Shown: positions 50,200 through 60,232, numbered from the stretch's first letter. The stretch is 64,000 bases of DNA from CAZBSE01 sp964610385 (GCA_964610385.1 CAZSXW010000004.1:62001-126000), one strand, 5' to 3'. A program made the numbers and translations. The notes: generated by a model not told the origin, from the letters alone.

Positions 50200-52728
50200 G
50201 TGGCATCAGGTTTACTTTCCTATATCAGTAAAAATTTAAAATCAAAAAAAAGTTTTTTTTACTACAGAGGAAAGTACAGGACACTATCCTGGAGTTTCAG
50301 GGAAGTCCATGATTATGCTGCAAGATTTGCAGGGCTGCTAAAGAAGCTCAAGTTGAGTCATGGAGACAGGGTAATAATAAAAGGGCAGAACCGACCGGAA
50401 TGGATAATAGCTTATTTGGGCTGTCTTATGGCGGGAGCAGTTGCGGTACCGCTTGATTTGAAGTCCGGTTATGATTTTGAGGAGAGGGTTCAGAAAAAAG
50501 TAAAAGCAAAACTGAAGATTTACAGCGGCACCAGATATAGATCCTCTAACCTTAGATCGATTTCAATGAAGGAGATAAAAGAAATCCTTGCATTAGTACA
50601 GCCGTTAGAGCATAAAGATGAAACTGTCTGTGATGATGATCTGGCTCAGGTAATTTTTACTTCCGGTACTACAGCCGAGCCAAAAGGAGTCATGATCACG
50701 CACCGGAATATTGAAGCTAATTTAAAGTCTGTCGAGCCTGTCATGAACAGATGGAGAAATTTTTTCCGTCTTATGTGGAATTTAAAGATATTATCTGTTG
50801 TCCCCTTAAGCCATATGTATGGTCAGTTTATCGGGATTTATGTTCCCATGATGATAGACAGTTCGGTTGTTTTTACAGCCAGTACCGCTCCCAGAGATAT
50901 TATAAAAGCTTTGAAGGAAGAAAAGATCTGGATACTGGGAACACTTCCTAAGATATTAGAGCTGTTGAAGGAACATATGGTCAAAAAGTTCAATCTGGAA
51001 GGGGATAGATTTGAAAGAAAATATAACCGGTTCAAAAAAATAAAGTGGCCGATAAGACTTCTTGCCTTTCTTAATATCCATTTAAAAGTAGGCTGGAGGC
51101 TGGTAGCGATACTCGTGGGGGGAGCAGCTTTCGATAAAGGGCTGGATGAATTCTGGAGATGTATAGCATATAGCATTTTCCAGGGTTATGGACTGACTGA
51201 AACTGCTCCACTTATAACTCTGGCTGATCCCTCTCTGACGGGAGCGGGCTCGATCGGAAAGGTTCTGGAAGGACAACAGGTGCGTGTCGTGAAAGGTGAG
51301 ATATATGTCAAAGGTGATAATGTTACACCGGGCTATTACAACGATCCAGGGTTGACAGAGGGAGCTTTGTCCAAGGGCTGGTTTAAGACTGGAGACCTGG
51401 TCGAGGTTGGCAAAGATGGAAACTTTTATTTTAAAGGAAGGAAAGATGAAGTAATAGTAAGGACCGACGGAATAAATATCTATCCGGAAGATGTTGAATC
51501 TGTTTTAAAGGAACTCAGCCCGGTAAAAGATTGTGTGGTGTTGGGGCTTAAATACAGGGGTAATCTGGAGCTTCATGCAGTATTGATATTAAAGGAAAAA
51601 TACAGAGTTTCACTGAAGAAGATGATCAGTGATGCCAACAAAAAATTAAGCGTGTATCAGCATATAAATAGCTATAGCATATGGAAGGGAAAAGATTTTC
51701 CAAGGACCGCGACCAAAAAAATAAAAAGGGGTGAAGTTTTAAAGGCTGTCCTTAAGACAGGAGTTAAAGGGCAGACCGCTGGAGAGGAGGCAGGTAAGAA
51801 TTCACAAGAAATATTTAAAATAATAAGTAGTTTTCACAGTATCAGGCGGCAAGACCTTAAAAAGAAAGCAGAGCTGGAAAAGGACCTGGGACTTGACTCT
51901 CTCGGTATGGTACAGCTGGTCAGTGAAATTGAACAGGAATATGATGTAGAAGTGGATGATTCTCAGATAATGGGCAGTACCACTGTAGAGGAGATTGAGG
52001 ATATGATCAGAAATCCACGGGTGACTTCCCGGAGGATACCATTTTACAGCTTCCCGTTCTGGAACCCGATCCGAATATTAAGGACAATCTTCCAGTATAT
52101 TTTGTATCCTTTTATGTTAATTTTATACAGGCATAAAGTCAGGGGTAGTGAAAATATAAAAGATCTCATCCAGCCGGTTGTCTTTGCCTCGAATCATACC
52201 AGTCTTCTTGATACCTTCGTGATCCTCTATTCATTACCCTTAAGGCTCAGGCAGAAAGTTACCACTGTAATGTCCATAGAATACCATTTCAATCATTTCT
52301 TCTATCATACCGGTCCATGGTGGAGAAGGATTATAGAAGCGATAGGCTTTTATCTTTTGGTAAATCTATTTATTGTCACCTGTCCGCTATCGAGGAGACA
52401 TGGATTCAAGCAGATCATGGAAAATATCGGGAAGGTCATAAGCAGGGGGTGGTATATATTGATATATCCCGAAGGAAGGGTGACCACTGATGGCAGTGTC
52501 AAGGAATTCGAATCAGGGGTGGGTGTAATAGCATCTGATATGGAGATCCCCGTGGTTCCGGTAAGGGTCAAGGGGCTTTTTAATATTTTAAGAAATGGTA
52601 TATTACCCTGGGGTCACATTCCACGTTGGCCACTGGTAGAAGTCAGTTTTGGTAAACCTTTAAAATTTAAAAATAAAAGTTACAGGGAAATTACCGAAAT
52701 AATAGAAAAAAAGGTAAAATCAATGTAG
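50200..52728 (+). CDS. three-domain fusion: acyl-AMP ligase, acyl carrier protein, PlsC acyltransferase
   Basis: The 842-residue protein has an AMP-forming ligase (about 20-510) with FTSGTTAEPKGVMITHRN, YGLTETAPL, WFKTGDL and the lysine-bearing end RTATKKIKRGEV; an ACP-like domain with Ser567 in LGLDSLGMVQLV; and a PlsC domain (about 635-840) with ASNHTSLLDTFV and YPEGRVTTDGS. The enzyme probably activates a fatty acid, loads it on its own carrier and transfers it to a glycerophospholipid-like acceptor. It recalls Aas but with the domains in the opposite order and an added carrier. Start GTG, AGGTGG upstream. Confidence 0.93.
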   Translation: MASGLLSYISKNLKSKKSFFYYRGKYRTLSWSFREVHDYAARFAGLLKKLKLSHGDRVIIKGQNRPEWIIAYLGCLMAGAVAVPLDLKSGYDFEERVQKKVKAKLKIYSGTRYRSSNLRSISMKEIKEILALVQPLEHKDETVCDDDLAQVIFTSGTTAEPKGVMITHRNIEANLKSVEPVMNRWRNFFRLMWNLKILSVVPLSHMYGQFIGIYVPMMIDSSVVFTASTAPRDIIKALKEEKIWILGTLPKILELLKEHMVKKFNLEGDRFERKYNRFKKIKWPIRLLAFLNIHLKVGWRLVAILVGGAAFDKGLDEFWRCIAYSIFQGYGLTETAPLITLADPSLTGAGSIGKVLEGQQVRVVKGEIYVKGDNVTPGYYNDPGLTEGALSKGWFKTGDLVEVGKDGNFYFKGRKDEVIVRTDGINIYPEDVESVLKELSPVKDCVVLGLKYRGNLELHAVLILKEKYRVSLKKMISDANKKLSVYQHINSYSIWKGKDFPRTATKKIKRGEVLKAVLKTGVKGQTAGEEAGKNSQEIFKIISSFHSIRRQDLKKKAELEKDLGLDSLGMVQLVSEIEQEYDVEVDDSQIMGSTTVEEIEDMIRNPRVTSRRIPFYSFPFWNPIRILRTIFQYILYPFMLILYRHKVRGSENIKDLIQPVVFASNHTSLLDTFVILYSLPLRLRQKVTTVMSIEYHFNHFFYHTGPWWRRIIEAIGFYLLVNLFIVTCPLSRRHGFKQIMENIGKVISRGWYILIYPEGRVTTDGSVKEFESGVGVIASDMEIPVVPVRVKGLFNILRNGILPWGHIPRWPLVEVSFGKPLKFKNKSYREITEIIEKKVKSM

Positions 52729-52798
52729 ATTTATCAGGCTTTTATTTGCACTATTTTGACCGTTGTAAGAAAATGTAATGGAGATTAAGGAGGATCAA

Positions 52799-53173
52799 AT
52801 GACTGAGAGGTTACAAATATATAAGTGTGAAGTATGTGGCAATATTGTAGAAGTTACTCATGAAGGCAAAGGAGAACTTGTCTGCTGCGGCCAGCCTATG
52901 AAATTATACAGTGAAAATACAACTGATGCTGCCCGGGAAAAACATGTACCCGTGATTGAAAAGACCGAGAAAGGCTTTAAGGTCAAAATCGGAAGTGTCG
53001 CCCATCCCATGATAGAGGAACATTATATTGAATGGATAGAGGCAATAGTGGATGGGATTGCCTATAGGCAGTTTTTAAAACCGGGAGATGCTCCCGAAGC
53101 TGAGTTCTGTATAAAAGCTGATAGTATAATAGCAAGGGAGTACTGCAATATTCATGGGCTGTGGAAAAAATAA
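52799..53173 (+). CDS. dfx: desulfoferrodoxin (superoxide reductase, 2Fe type)
   Basis: The 124-residue protein starts at the ATG at 52799 after AAGGAGGAT. The N-terminal desulforedoxin part holds Cys10, Cys13, Cys29 and Cys30 (YKCEVCGN, LVCCGQPM). The C-terminal superoxide reductase site has His49, His69, His75, Cys116 and His119 (KHVPVIEK, AHPMIEEHYIEWI, CNIHGLWKK). It reduces superoxide to peroxide without making oxygen. FprA follows, so the pair handles superoxide and oxygen. Confidence 0.97.
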   Translation: MTERLQIYKCEVCGNIVEVTHEGKGELVCCGQPMKLYSENTTDAAREKHVPVIEKTEKGFKVKIGSVAHPMIEEHYIEWIEAIVDGIAYRQFLKPGDAPEAEFCIKADSIIAREYCNIHGLWKK

Positions 53174-53202
53174 CCGTATAGTGGTGTAAATATATTATAA
53201 GT

Positions 53203-53235
53203 ATGACCACATCTTTTTAATAAAAGTGTGGTCAT
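53203..53235 (+). other. stem-loop in the leader of the flavodiiron gene
   Basis: ATGACCACA (53203-53211) and TGTGGTCAT (53227-53235) pair perfectly, with an extra CTTTT/AAAAG inner stem. It lies between dfx and fprA without a U-run, so it may tune the ratio of the two or be a regulator site. Confidence 0.55.
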
Positions 53236-53262
53236 ATGCAATATAGAAAGGATTTAATTAAA

Positions 53263-54459
53263 ATGGTTATAAAAAAACTAAAAGAAGATGTTTATTTCAT
53301 AGGAGCTGAGGACTGGAACAGGAAGTTATTTGATGAACTGATACCTCTTCCTGACGGGACTTCATATAATTCTTATTTAATCAGGGGATTAGAGAAAACC
53401 GTTCTGATTGATAGTGTGGATCCCCCGATGTATGATACTCTGGCAAATAATTTAAAAGAATCGAATATAGAAAGAATAGATTATATTATATCCCACCATG
53501 CTGAGCAGGATCACTCAGGCTCGCTGCCGGAACTAATAAAAGAATATCCTGGATCCAAAATAGTGACCAACCAGAAATGTAAGTCGATGCTTATGGATCT
53601 GCTTCCGGTCCAGGATGATAGGTTCAAGGTGGTAGGGGATGGCGACACAATCTCTCTTGGAAACAGGACACTTCAGTTTATCTTTACTCCCTGGGTACAC
53701 TGGCCTGAGACAATGTCCACATATTTAAAGGAAGATAAAATACTCTTCAGCTGTGATTTTTTTGGTTCTCATTATGCCAGTGATGAGCTTTTCGTAAATG
53801 ATGAAAAGAAGATATATAATGCAGCAAAGCGTTACTATGCGGAGATCATGATGCCTTTTAGGACCAGCATAATAAAGAATCTGGAAAAACTTGAGAGATT
53901 TAATATAGATATTATCGCGCCCAGTCATGGACCGGTTTACAATAATATTGGTTTTATTATGAATGCTTACCGGGAATGGGTATCTGACAGAGTAAAGAAC
54001 GAAGTAGTAATACCATACGTTTCAATGCACGGTAGTACAGAGAAAATGGTAGAGTATTTAAAGCAGTATCTATCCGGAAAGGGAGTTATTGTTAAGGTAT
54101 TTCATCTCACCGATACTGATATAGGTGAACTTGCTATGGCTCTGGTCGACGCCGCTACGGTGGTGATAGGAGCTCCTACCGTACTGGCAGGTCCTCATCC
54201 CAATGTATTATATGCGGCATATCTGGTGAAGGTATTGAGACCAAAGTTAAAGTATATATCGATTATAGGCTCATATGGATGGGGCGGAAAGACCGTCGAT
54301 ATGCTTGTAGATATAGTATCTTCATTAAAAGCTGGGATAATAGAGCCAGTAGTGATAAAAGGTCATCCTAAAAACGAAGATTTTAAACTTCTTGACGGGC
54401 TGGCAGATAAAATAGTCTCAAAGCATAAAGAGCTCGCAGATGAGGGAAAGTTATATTAG
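53263..54459 (+). CDS. fprA: flavodiiron protein (oxygen/NO reductase)
   Basis: The 398-residue protein (ATG 53263, AAAGGA upstream; an earlier in-frame ATG at 53236 is part of the hairpin) has the metallo-beta-lactamase-like diiron domain with His79, Glu81, Asp83, His84 (SHHAEQDHSGSLPE), HWPET (His147) and CDFFGSH (Asp165), and APSHGPVY. A flavodoxin domain follows (PYVSMHGSTEKMVEYL and VIGAPTVLAGPHPNVLYA). It reduces oxygen to water or NO to N2O. It partners dfx. Confidence 0.97.
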   Translation: MVIKKLKEDVYFIGAEDWNRKLFDELIPLPDGTSYNSYLIRGLEKTVLIDSVDPPMYDTLANNLKESNIERIDYIISHHAEQDHSGSLPELIKEYPGSKIVTNQKCKSMLMDLLPVQDDRFKVVGDGDTISLGNRTLQFIFTPWVHWPETMSTYLKEDKILFSCDFFGSHYASDELFVNDEKKIYNAAKRYYAEIMMPFRTSIIKNLEKLERFNIDIIAPSHGPVYNNIGFIMNAYREWVSDRVKNEVVIPYVSMHGSTEKMVEYLKQYLSGKGVIVKVFHLTDTDIGELAMALVDAATVVIGAPTVLAGPHPNVLYAAYLVKVLRPKLKYISIIGSYGWGGKTVDMLVDIVSSLKAGIIEPVVIKGHPKNEDFKLLDGLADKIVSKHKELADEGKLY

Positions 54460-54494
54460 ATACTTGTGATAGTCATCGGACATTTATAAAAATT

Positions 54495-55277
54495 ATGAGA
54501 CTGAAAGAAGAACTGGATAGTCTATATCTGTATTACAATAACAGGAAATTTGTCCACCCCGATCCCCTGGAATTTTTATATGGTTATGATGATATAAAGA
54601 ATCGTGAAATCGTAGGGATGATTGCTTCATCGCTTGCATACGGCAGAGTGAATCAGATACTTAAAAGTGTCGCACTGGTACTGACTAAGATGGTGCCCGC
54701 TCCTTCGGTATTTTTAAAACAGTCTTCGGATAATCTTATTTACAGTATTTTTTCGGATTTCAAGCACAGATTTACAACTGGCACAGAGTTATCCTGCCTG
54801 CTTGTGAATATAAGAAATGCCATAATCGAATACGGGTCTCTAAATGCCTGTTTTACCGCAGGGCTGAAAAAGGAAGATAAGACTATCCATAATGCTGCTT
54901 TAAGTTTTGCGAACAATCTCAATGCTTCCCAAAAGAAAAGATGTAACAGCCTGATGCCTTCGCCGTTAGGAGGCAGCGCTTTTAAAAGACTAAATCTTTA
55001 CCTGCGTTGGATGGTACGCAGGGACAGGGTGGATCCGGGAGGATGGGACAATATTTCAAGATCAAAATTAATCATCCCTCTTGATACTCATATGCATAGG
55101 ATTTCATTGAAATTGGGATTCACCAAAAGGAAACAGGCAGATATTAAAACTGCTCTGGAAATAACGGGCTCATTTAAGAGATTTGATAAAAACGACCCGC
55201 TAAAGTATGATTTTGCTCTTACCAGGCTGGGAATTAATAAAATTAATCATACTTTATTAAAGGGATGTATTATTTAA
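54495..55277 (+). CDS. TIGR02757/DUF2400 family protein
   Basis: The 260-residue protein has the family pattern VHPDPLEFLYGYDDIKNREI, GMIASSLAYGRVNQILK and NLYLRWMVRRDRVDPGGW, with DTHMHRISLKLGFTKRKQAD near the end. It is HhH-like and of unknown function; family members lie widely in bacteria. It begins 35 bases after fprA. Confidence 0.9.
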   Translation: MRLKEELDSLYLYYNNRKFVHPDPLEFLYGYDDIKNREIVGMIASSLAYGRVNQILKSVALVLTKMVPAPSVFLKQSSDNLIYSIFSDFKHRFTTGTELSCLLVNIRNAIIEYGSLNACFTAGLKKEDKTIHNAALSFANNLNASQKKRCNSLMPSPLGGSAFKRLNLYLRWMVRRDRVDPGGWDNISRSKLIIPLDTHMHRISLKLGFTKRKQADIKTALEITGSFKRFDKNDPLKYDFALTRLGINKINHTLLKGCII

Positions 55278-55359
55278 TGTTTCAAACTTCTAAAAAGTTG
55301 TTTTATAATATATAATAATGTGAAATTTCAATATTAATCAAATTACCTGAGGAGTAGTC

Positions 55360-56640
55360 ATGTTAAGAAAAATATTTTCCAAAACCAAGTACTTCTTTTT
55401 GGCGGTTTTAATAGCTGTACTGGTCATAACCCTTTTTCCCACCACTATAAGTGGAGGATCGGAAGAGCAGGTACAGGCCTTCGTAACACGTTTTTATGAG
55501 CAATGCCTGGAAAGACAGCCCGATCCCGGGGGATTAAGCGAGTGGGTAGGAAGTCTTTTAAATGGTTCCAAGACCGGTGCTGATGTGGCAGAAGGATTTG
55601 TATTCAGTGAGGAATTTAAATCCAAGAATCACTCAGACGAGGTTTTTTTAACCGTACTATACAAAGCTTTTTTTAACCGGGAACCGGATCCAGACGGTTA
55701 CAGTACCTGGCTTGAAAAACTGGCCGGTGGTACGAGCAGAAAAACCGTTTTAGACGGGTTCTTAAAATCAAAGGAATTTGGCCAGCTTTGCGATGACTAT
55801 GGTATTACACCTTATTCCGGTGCTACTGCTTCTACTGCTTCAACAGCTTCTGCTTCAATAGTTTCCGGATACAATTCGAGCGGAATATCAGGTTTCCATG
55901 CCGGAAGAAAGGTCAATTTTATCATCTGGGGAGATGATAGTGCTTATGACAGGGCGGGAGGAAGAGTAAGCGGAAGGACTGACATCAATATATTTGTCCA
56001 TATGAATCTTGATACCGGAAAGGCTTATTTTGTGACAATACCGCGTGACACCTGGTTCGGAGGGCGAAAGATAAACGGGTATCATGCTTCCGGAGGGCAT
56101 GATTATGCAGTAAGCAAGTTTGAACAATTTACTGGAGCAAAGATCGATTTCTATATTATTACTGATTTTGATGGATTCAAACCTTTGATCGATTATTTTG
56201 GTGGTGTAGATACTACGGTTGAAGAAAATATAGCCGACGGTTTTTCAGGTTGTTATCTTGGCGTAGGGACCCATCATATAAATGGGACTCAGGCACTTGC
56301 CCTGGCAAGAGCAAGACACGGCAGATCCCTTTACGGTGGAGGGGCTTATTCAAGAGAGAGACAATCGGCAATGCTTATAGCTGATCTAATGCTGCAGAAA
56401 AGATCGATGGTAAATTCTGGAAATCTATCCAATTTCTTGAATACAATGGGGCAGTATGTATGGACTAATATATCTCTGAGCCAGGCAGCACAGATCTTAC
56501 CGGTGTTCCTCTCTATGAGCAGGGAAGATATCACCATTACTACCTTTAATTCATGGCCCCAGTGGTTTGGAAAGTCAAGCGCTGTCGGTTATAATGAGGC
56601 AGAAAAGAATCAGTTCTTTCAGAATATTCTGAATCAATGA
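55360..56640 (+). CDS. LytR-CpsA-Psr transferase fused to DUF4214
   Basis: The 426-residue protein has an N-terminal membrane anchor (about 8-28), a DUF4214 domain (about 34-150) with FYEQCLERQPDPGGLSEWVG and YKAFFNREPDPDGYSTWLEK, a low-complexity Thr/Ala/Ser linker, and a LytR-CpsA-Psr domain (about 180-420) with NFIIWGDDS, GRTDINIFVHMNLDTGKAYF and FVTIPRDTWFGG. The latter transfers wall glycopolymers from lipid carrier to peptidoglycan outside the cell. DUF4214 is usually an extracellular repeat; here it may bind sugar or wall. Ribosome-binding site is TGAGGAG. Confidence 0.92.
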   Translation: MLRKIFSKTKYFFLAVLIAVLVITLFPTTISGGSEEQVQAFVTRFYEQCLERQPDPGGLSEWVGSLLNGSKTGADVAEGFVFSEEFKSKNHSDEVFLTVLYKAFFNREPDPDGYSTWLEKLAGGTSRKTVLDGFLKSKEFGQLCDDYGITPYSGATASTASTASASIVSGYNSSGISGFHAGRKVNFIIWGDDSAYDRAGGRVSGRTDINIFVHMNLDTGKAYFVTIPRDTWFGGRKINGYHASGGHDYAVSKFEQFTGAKIDFYIITDFDGFKPLIDYFGGVDTTVEENIADGFSGCYLGVGTHHINGTQALALARARHGRSLYGGGAYSRERQSAMLIADLMLQKRSMVNSGNLSNFLNTMGQYVWTNISLSQAAQILPVFLSMSREDITITTFNSWPQWFGKSSAVGYNEAEKNQFFQNILNQ

Positions 56641-56662
56641 GAATTATAATTAGCATGATTTT

Positions 56663-58018
56663 ATGAAATCAAAAAGAGAACTGCTGTTAAGTGGAAACTT
56701 AACAGGCCTGTTGTTTAAGTTTTCGGCACCTGCTACTATCGGAATGGTAGTAGGTGCGCTTTATAATATCATAGACACTATATTTGTCGGTAAAGGTGTA
56801 GGCTCTCTCGCTATTGCCGCGCTTTCTATAGTATTACCCATCCAGCTTATTATAATGGGTATAGGTACTATGCTGGGTATTGGAAGCGCCTCTATAATCT
56901 CAAGGGCGCTTGGAAGAAACAGGAAAGATATAGCCCAGAATACTTTCGGAAATGCGATTACGCTAAATCTGCTTATAAGTATCTTCTGTATGATCTTAAT
57001 ATATCCTTTTATGGATAAGTTCCTGATTTTTTTTGGTGCATCCACTCAGGTATTGCCTTATGCCAGAGATTATGCCTATATAGTCCTTGCCGGTTTTATC
57101 TTTCTTTCTTTTGCTATAAATAGCAACAGCTGCATAAGGGCAGAAGGAAGTCCAAGGGCTGCTATGTATGCAATGGGTATAGGAGCCCTTATGAATATAA
57201 TCCTCGATCCTATATTTATATTCGTATTTGGTATGGGAATAAGGGGTGCTGCTATAGCTACTGTTATAAGCCAGGCCCTGAGTACAATTTATATTATCTT
57301 CTATGTCCTTTTTGGCAGAAGCGTTTATAATATAAACTTCTCTGTACTGAAATTAAAATTTTCTCTGGTAAGGGAAATACTTGCTCTTGGTTTCCCGTCT
57401 TTTTTAAGGTCTACTATGGCCAGTTTTATAATCCTTATTTTTAACAGGCTGCTGGCATTTTATGGGGGTGATCTCTATATCGCCATAATGGGAATAGGCC
57501 TCAGGCTTCTGAGTCTTGTCCAGATGCCGCTTATCGGGATAACACAGGGATTTTCTACTATTGTAGGTTTTAATTATGGTGCCAGGCTTTATCCCAGAGT
57601 AAAAAGAGTCCTGGGAATAGCTGCGGTATGGACTATGATTATTGCTGGAGCAGGATTCCTGGTAATGATGATCTTTCCCAGGTTTGTTATAACACTTTTC
57701 AGCAGTGACACCGAACTTATAAGTGAAGGTATCGGTATTTTAAGAATCGTCATACTGTTTCTCCCCTTTATCGGTGTACAAATGCTGGGCGGGGGGTTGT
57801 TTCAGTCTATTGGAAAGGCAGTACCGGCTCTTATTTTGACCATATCAAGACAGGTGTTGTTTTTAGTCCCTGCAGCTTTTCTTCTTCCTATAGCCTTCGG
57901 GCTGACCGGGGTATGGATGTCGGTACCGATTGCCGATTTCCTTTCTATATCTGTTACGGCTGTCTGGGTATCAATGGAGATAAAAAAATTTGATAAGACA
58001 GTTCTTGATTCGTCCTAA
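56663..58018 (+). CDS. MATE-family efflux transporter
   Basis: The 451-residue protein has about 12 membrane segments with the MATE pattern: LTGLLFKFSAPATIGMVVGA, LYNIIDTIFVGKGVGSLAIA and GIGTMLGIGSASIISRALGR in the first half, and GFNYGARLYPRVKRVL and GGGLFQSIGKA in the second. It exports cationic compounds driven by sodium or protons. Substrate unknown. Confidence 0.95.
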   Translation: MKSKRELLLSGNLTGLLFKFSAPATIGMVVGALYNIIDTIFVGKGVGSLAIAALSIVLPIQLIIMGIGTMLGIGSASIISRALGRNRKDIAQNTFGNAITLNLLISIFCMILIYPFMDKFLIFFGASTQVLPYARDYAYIVLAGFIFLSFAINSNSCIRAEGSPRAAMYAMGIGALMNIILDPIFIFVFGMGIRGAAIATVISQALSTIYIIFYVLFGRSVYNINFSVLKLKFSLVREILALGFPSFLRSTMASFIILIFNRLLAFYGGDLYIAIMGIGLRLLSLVQMPLIGITQGFSTIVGFNYGARLYPRVKRVLGIAAVWTMIIAGAGFLVMMIFPRFVITLFSSDTELISEGIGILRIVILFLPFIGVQMLGGGLFQSIGKAVPALILTISRQVLFLVPAAFLLPIAFGLTGVWMSVPIADFLSISVTAVWVSMEIKKFDKTVLDSS

Positions 58019-58108
58019 TCACTGTTTAGAAAATTCTGATTTTTTAATAGCTGAACCGGTAGTTTTTATTGTGCTCTGGATAAGAATATTATAACTGGCT
58101 GGGTGACA

Positions 58109-59545
58109 ATGGAAAATAAAGTTTTACTTATCAACGCAAATTTAATAAAGCCCCCCGTTACACCGATAGGCCTGGATTATATTGGAAGTGCACTTGGTAA
58201 AAGTGGTTTTGAGGTAGAACTGCTTGACCTTAATTTTTCCAACAATATTAAAGAAGATCTAAGAAAGAAACTAGCCGAAAGTTCTTTTCTTGCTTTAGGA
58301 GTGGCTATTAGAAATACGGATGATTGTTATTATTTGAGTCAGGACAGCTTTCTGCCTGAGATCAAAGAGATAGTGGAGGCCATTAAAGAATATTCTGATG
58401 CCCCTATTATAATAGGGGGAGGTGGTTTTGCGGTTATGCCTTTGGAGATAACTGAGTATCTGGATGCCGATCTGGGAATAGCAGGAGATGGGGAGTTTAT
58501 ATTACCGGGGCTTTTAAAAAACATCGGGGAGAGAATTACCGATTCTGATGCAGTCCGTGATATAAAACGTATCACAAATGAAGCTGCGGGCGGCAGGGTA
58601 ATAAAATTCCAAAGCAATTCATTGGAAGATTATCCTCTTTCGGACAGGGATCTTGTGGATAATGAGAGATATTTTAGAGAAGGAGGAATGGGCAGTATTG
58701 AAACTAAGAGGGGCTGCAGCGGCAAGTGCATATACTGCGCTGATCCTTTGATCAAAGGAAGTAAGATAAGGATCAGGCCGCTAGATAAGGTAATGGAAGA
58801 GTTAAAAAACCTGATAAGTAAAAATGTAAATTATATACATTTTTGCGACAGTGAGCTAAATATCCCTTCTGATTATGCTTCCAGGCTTTTAAATCAGATA
58901 ATAGAAGATGGACTTGGGGAAAAGATAAGATGGTATTCATATATGAGCCCTATGAATTTTGATGAAAATTTTGCAAGGCTTTTGAAGAGATCCGGATGTG
59001 CAGGAATTAATTTTGGAGTAGACAGTGCTCATTCAATGATCCTTAAAAAACTGGGCAGGGACCACAATCTGGATGATCTAAAGAATATATCAGAACTATG
59101 TGCAAAGTATAAAATCAGGTTTATGTTCGATCTTTTGTTGGGTGGTCCGGGTGAAGATAGAGATACTATAAAATATACCATAGATTCGGTAAAAAAGTTA
59201 AACCCCACCTGTGTGGGGCTGTCATATGGTATTCGGGTTTACCCCGGTACTGCTCTTTCAAATATGATAAAGAAGAATGCCTCCATGGAAAAGGACCTTT
59301 ATGGAAATGAGGGAGGAAGTAGGAATTTCCTGGAACCTGTTTTTTATATTTCGGATAAAATAGGAAAAGATCTGGTAGGATATACCAACAGCCTTGTTAC
59401 CGGGGATAAAAGATTCTTTATCGGAGCATCGGATGAGTCTGAAAGGAACTATAACTATAATGAAAATCTGAGGCTTCGAAAGGCGATCAATAGAGGCTAT
59501 AGGGGTGCTTACTGGGATATACTTCAGAGATTGAATGTGAATTGA
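58109..59545 (+). CDS. B12-binding-type radical SAM protein
   Basis: The 478-residue protein starts at the ATG at 58109 (a GTG at 58103 is in frame). The N-terminal half has a cobalamin-binding-like fold: KPPVTPIGLDYIGSALGKSG, APIIIGGGGFAVMPLEITEY, ADLGIAGDGEF. The radical SAM cluster is KRGCSGKCIYCADP. Such proteins are often methyltransferases or tailoring enzymes, but the conserved DxHxxG cobalamin motif is not seen, so cobalamin use is uncertain. Substrate is unknown. Confidence 0.9.
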   Translation: MENKVLLINANLIKPPVTPIGLDYIGSALGKSGFEVELLDLNFSNNIKEDLRKKLAESSFLALGVAIRNTDDCYYLSQDSFLPEIKEIVEAIKEYSDAPIIIGGGGFAVMPLEITEYLDADLGIAGDGEFILPGLLKNIGERITDSDAVRDIKRITNEAAGGRVIKFQSNSLEDYPLSDRDLVDNERYFREGGMGSIETKRGCSGKCIYCADPLIKGSKIRIRPLDKVMEELKNLISKNVNYIHFCDSELNIPSDYASRLLNQIIEDGLGEKIRWYSYMSPMNFDENFARLLKRSGCAGINFGVDSAHSMILKKLGRDHNLDDLKNISELCAKYKIRFMFDLLLGGPGEDRDTIKYTIDSVKKLNPTCVGLSYGIRVYPGTALSNMIKKNASMEKDLYGNEGGSRNFLEPVFYISDKIGKDLVGYTNSLVTGDKRFFIGASDESERNYNYNENLRLRKAINRGYRGAYWDILQRLNVN

Positions 59546-59615
59546 TAATAAATCTATATAGACATTTTAAAGTTCTTGACTCGTAACCCGGCTTACATAT
59601 CAATTGATGGTTTAT

Positions 59616-60074
59616 TTACTTAAGCTGTGGCCAGCCTTTATTCTCTCTACCGATGTGAAGTACTCCAAAGAGAATAAGTACTGCCAGGAGACCACCGGTT
59701 ATGTTAATAATCACGGTTAGAGTTCCACTGCTGAAGTATACAAGATTTATGGCCAGAGCTGAAACACTGGTCGCACAGTATCCCCAGAATCCCCACTTCT
59801 TCCACATAAAGAGTACTATTGCGCAGACTACATTAAACAATGCTAATGCAATAAGAACAATAAATACCCATATAGGTGTATTTAAAAGCATTTGGATCTG
59901 GAGCATTTGGTTTTCGGGGAGTTGGCTTTGCAACCCTTGATTTTGAAGTACCTGGATAAAGATCCCACTTCCAAAAAAATACATCAGGTATATCAGAACT
60001 GTTATTGAGTTCATTATAATTAGCAATATCAACCATGCTGTCAGACAACCGTGCCGTTTCTTTGTCTCTGCCAT
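59616..60074 (-). CDS. hypothetical four-helix membrane protein
   Basis: The 152-residue protein starts MAETKKRHGCLTAWLILLII with AATAGGAGATT before the ATG, and has four hydrophobic segments. No family is recognised. The gap to the next gene (60075-60232) shows nothing else. Confidence 0.75.
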   Translation of the reverse strand: MAETKKRHGCLTAWLILLIIMNSITVLIYLMYFFGSGIFIQVLQNQGLQSQLPENQMLQIQMLLNTPIWVFIVLIALALFNVVCAIVLFMWKKWGFWGYCATSVSALAINLVYFSSGTLTVIINITGGLLAVLILFGVLHIGRENKGWPQLK

Positions 60075-60232
60075 TGTATAATCTCCTATTTCAATATATT
60101 TTTAATAAATTAAATTATATATTACATATATCTTAATGCATCTGTAGGATTGAGCCTTACAGCACGCATTGTAGCTGAAATTTGCAATTTGGATATTATT
60201 TAACCAGTTTTTATATAAATTTCAAGGTATAC

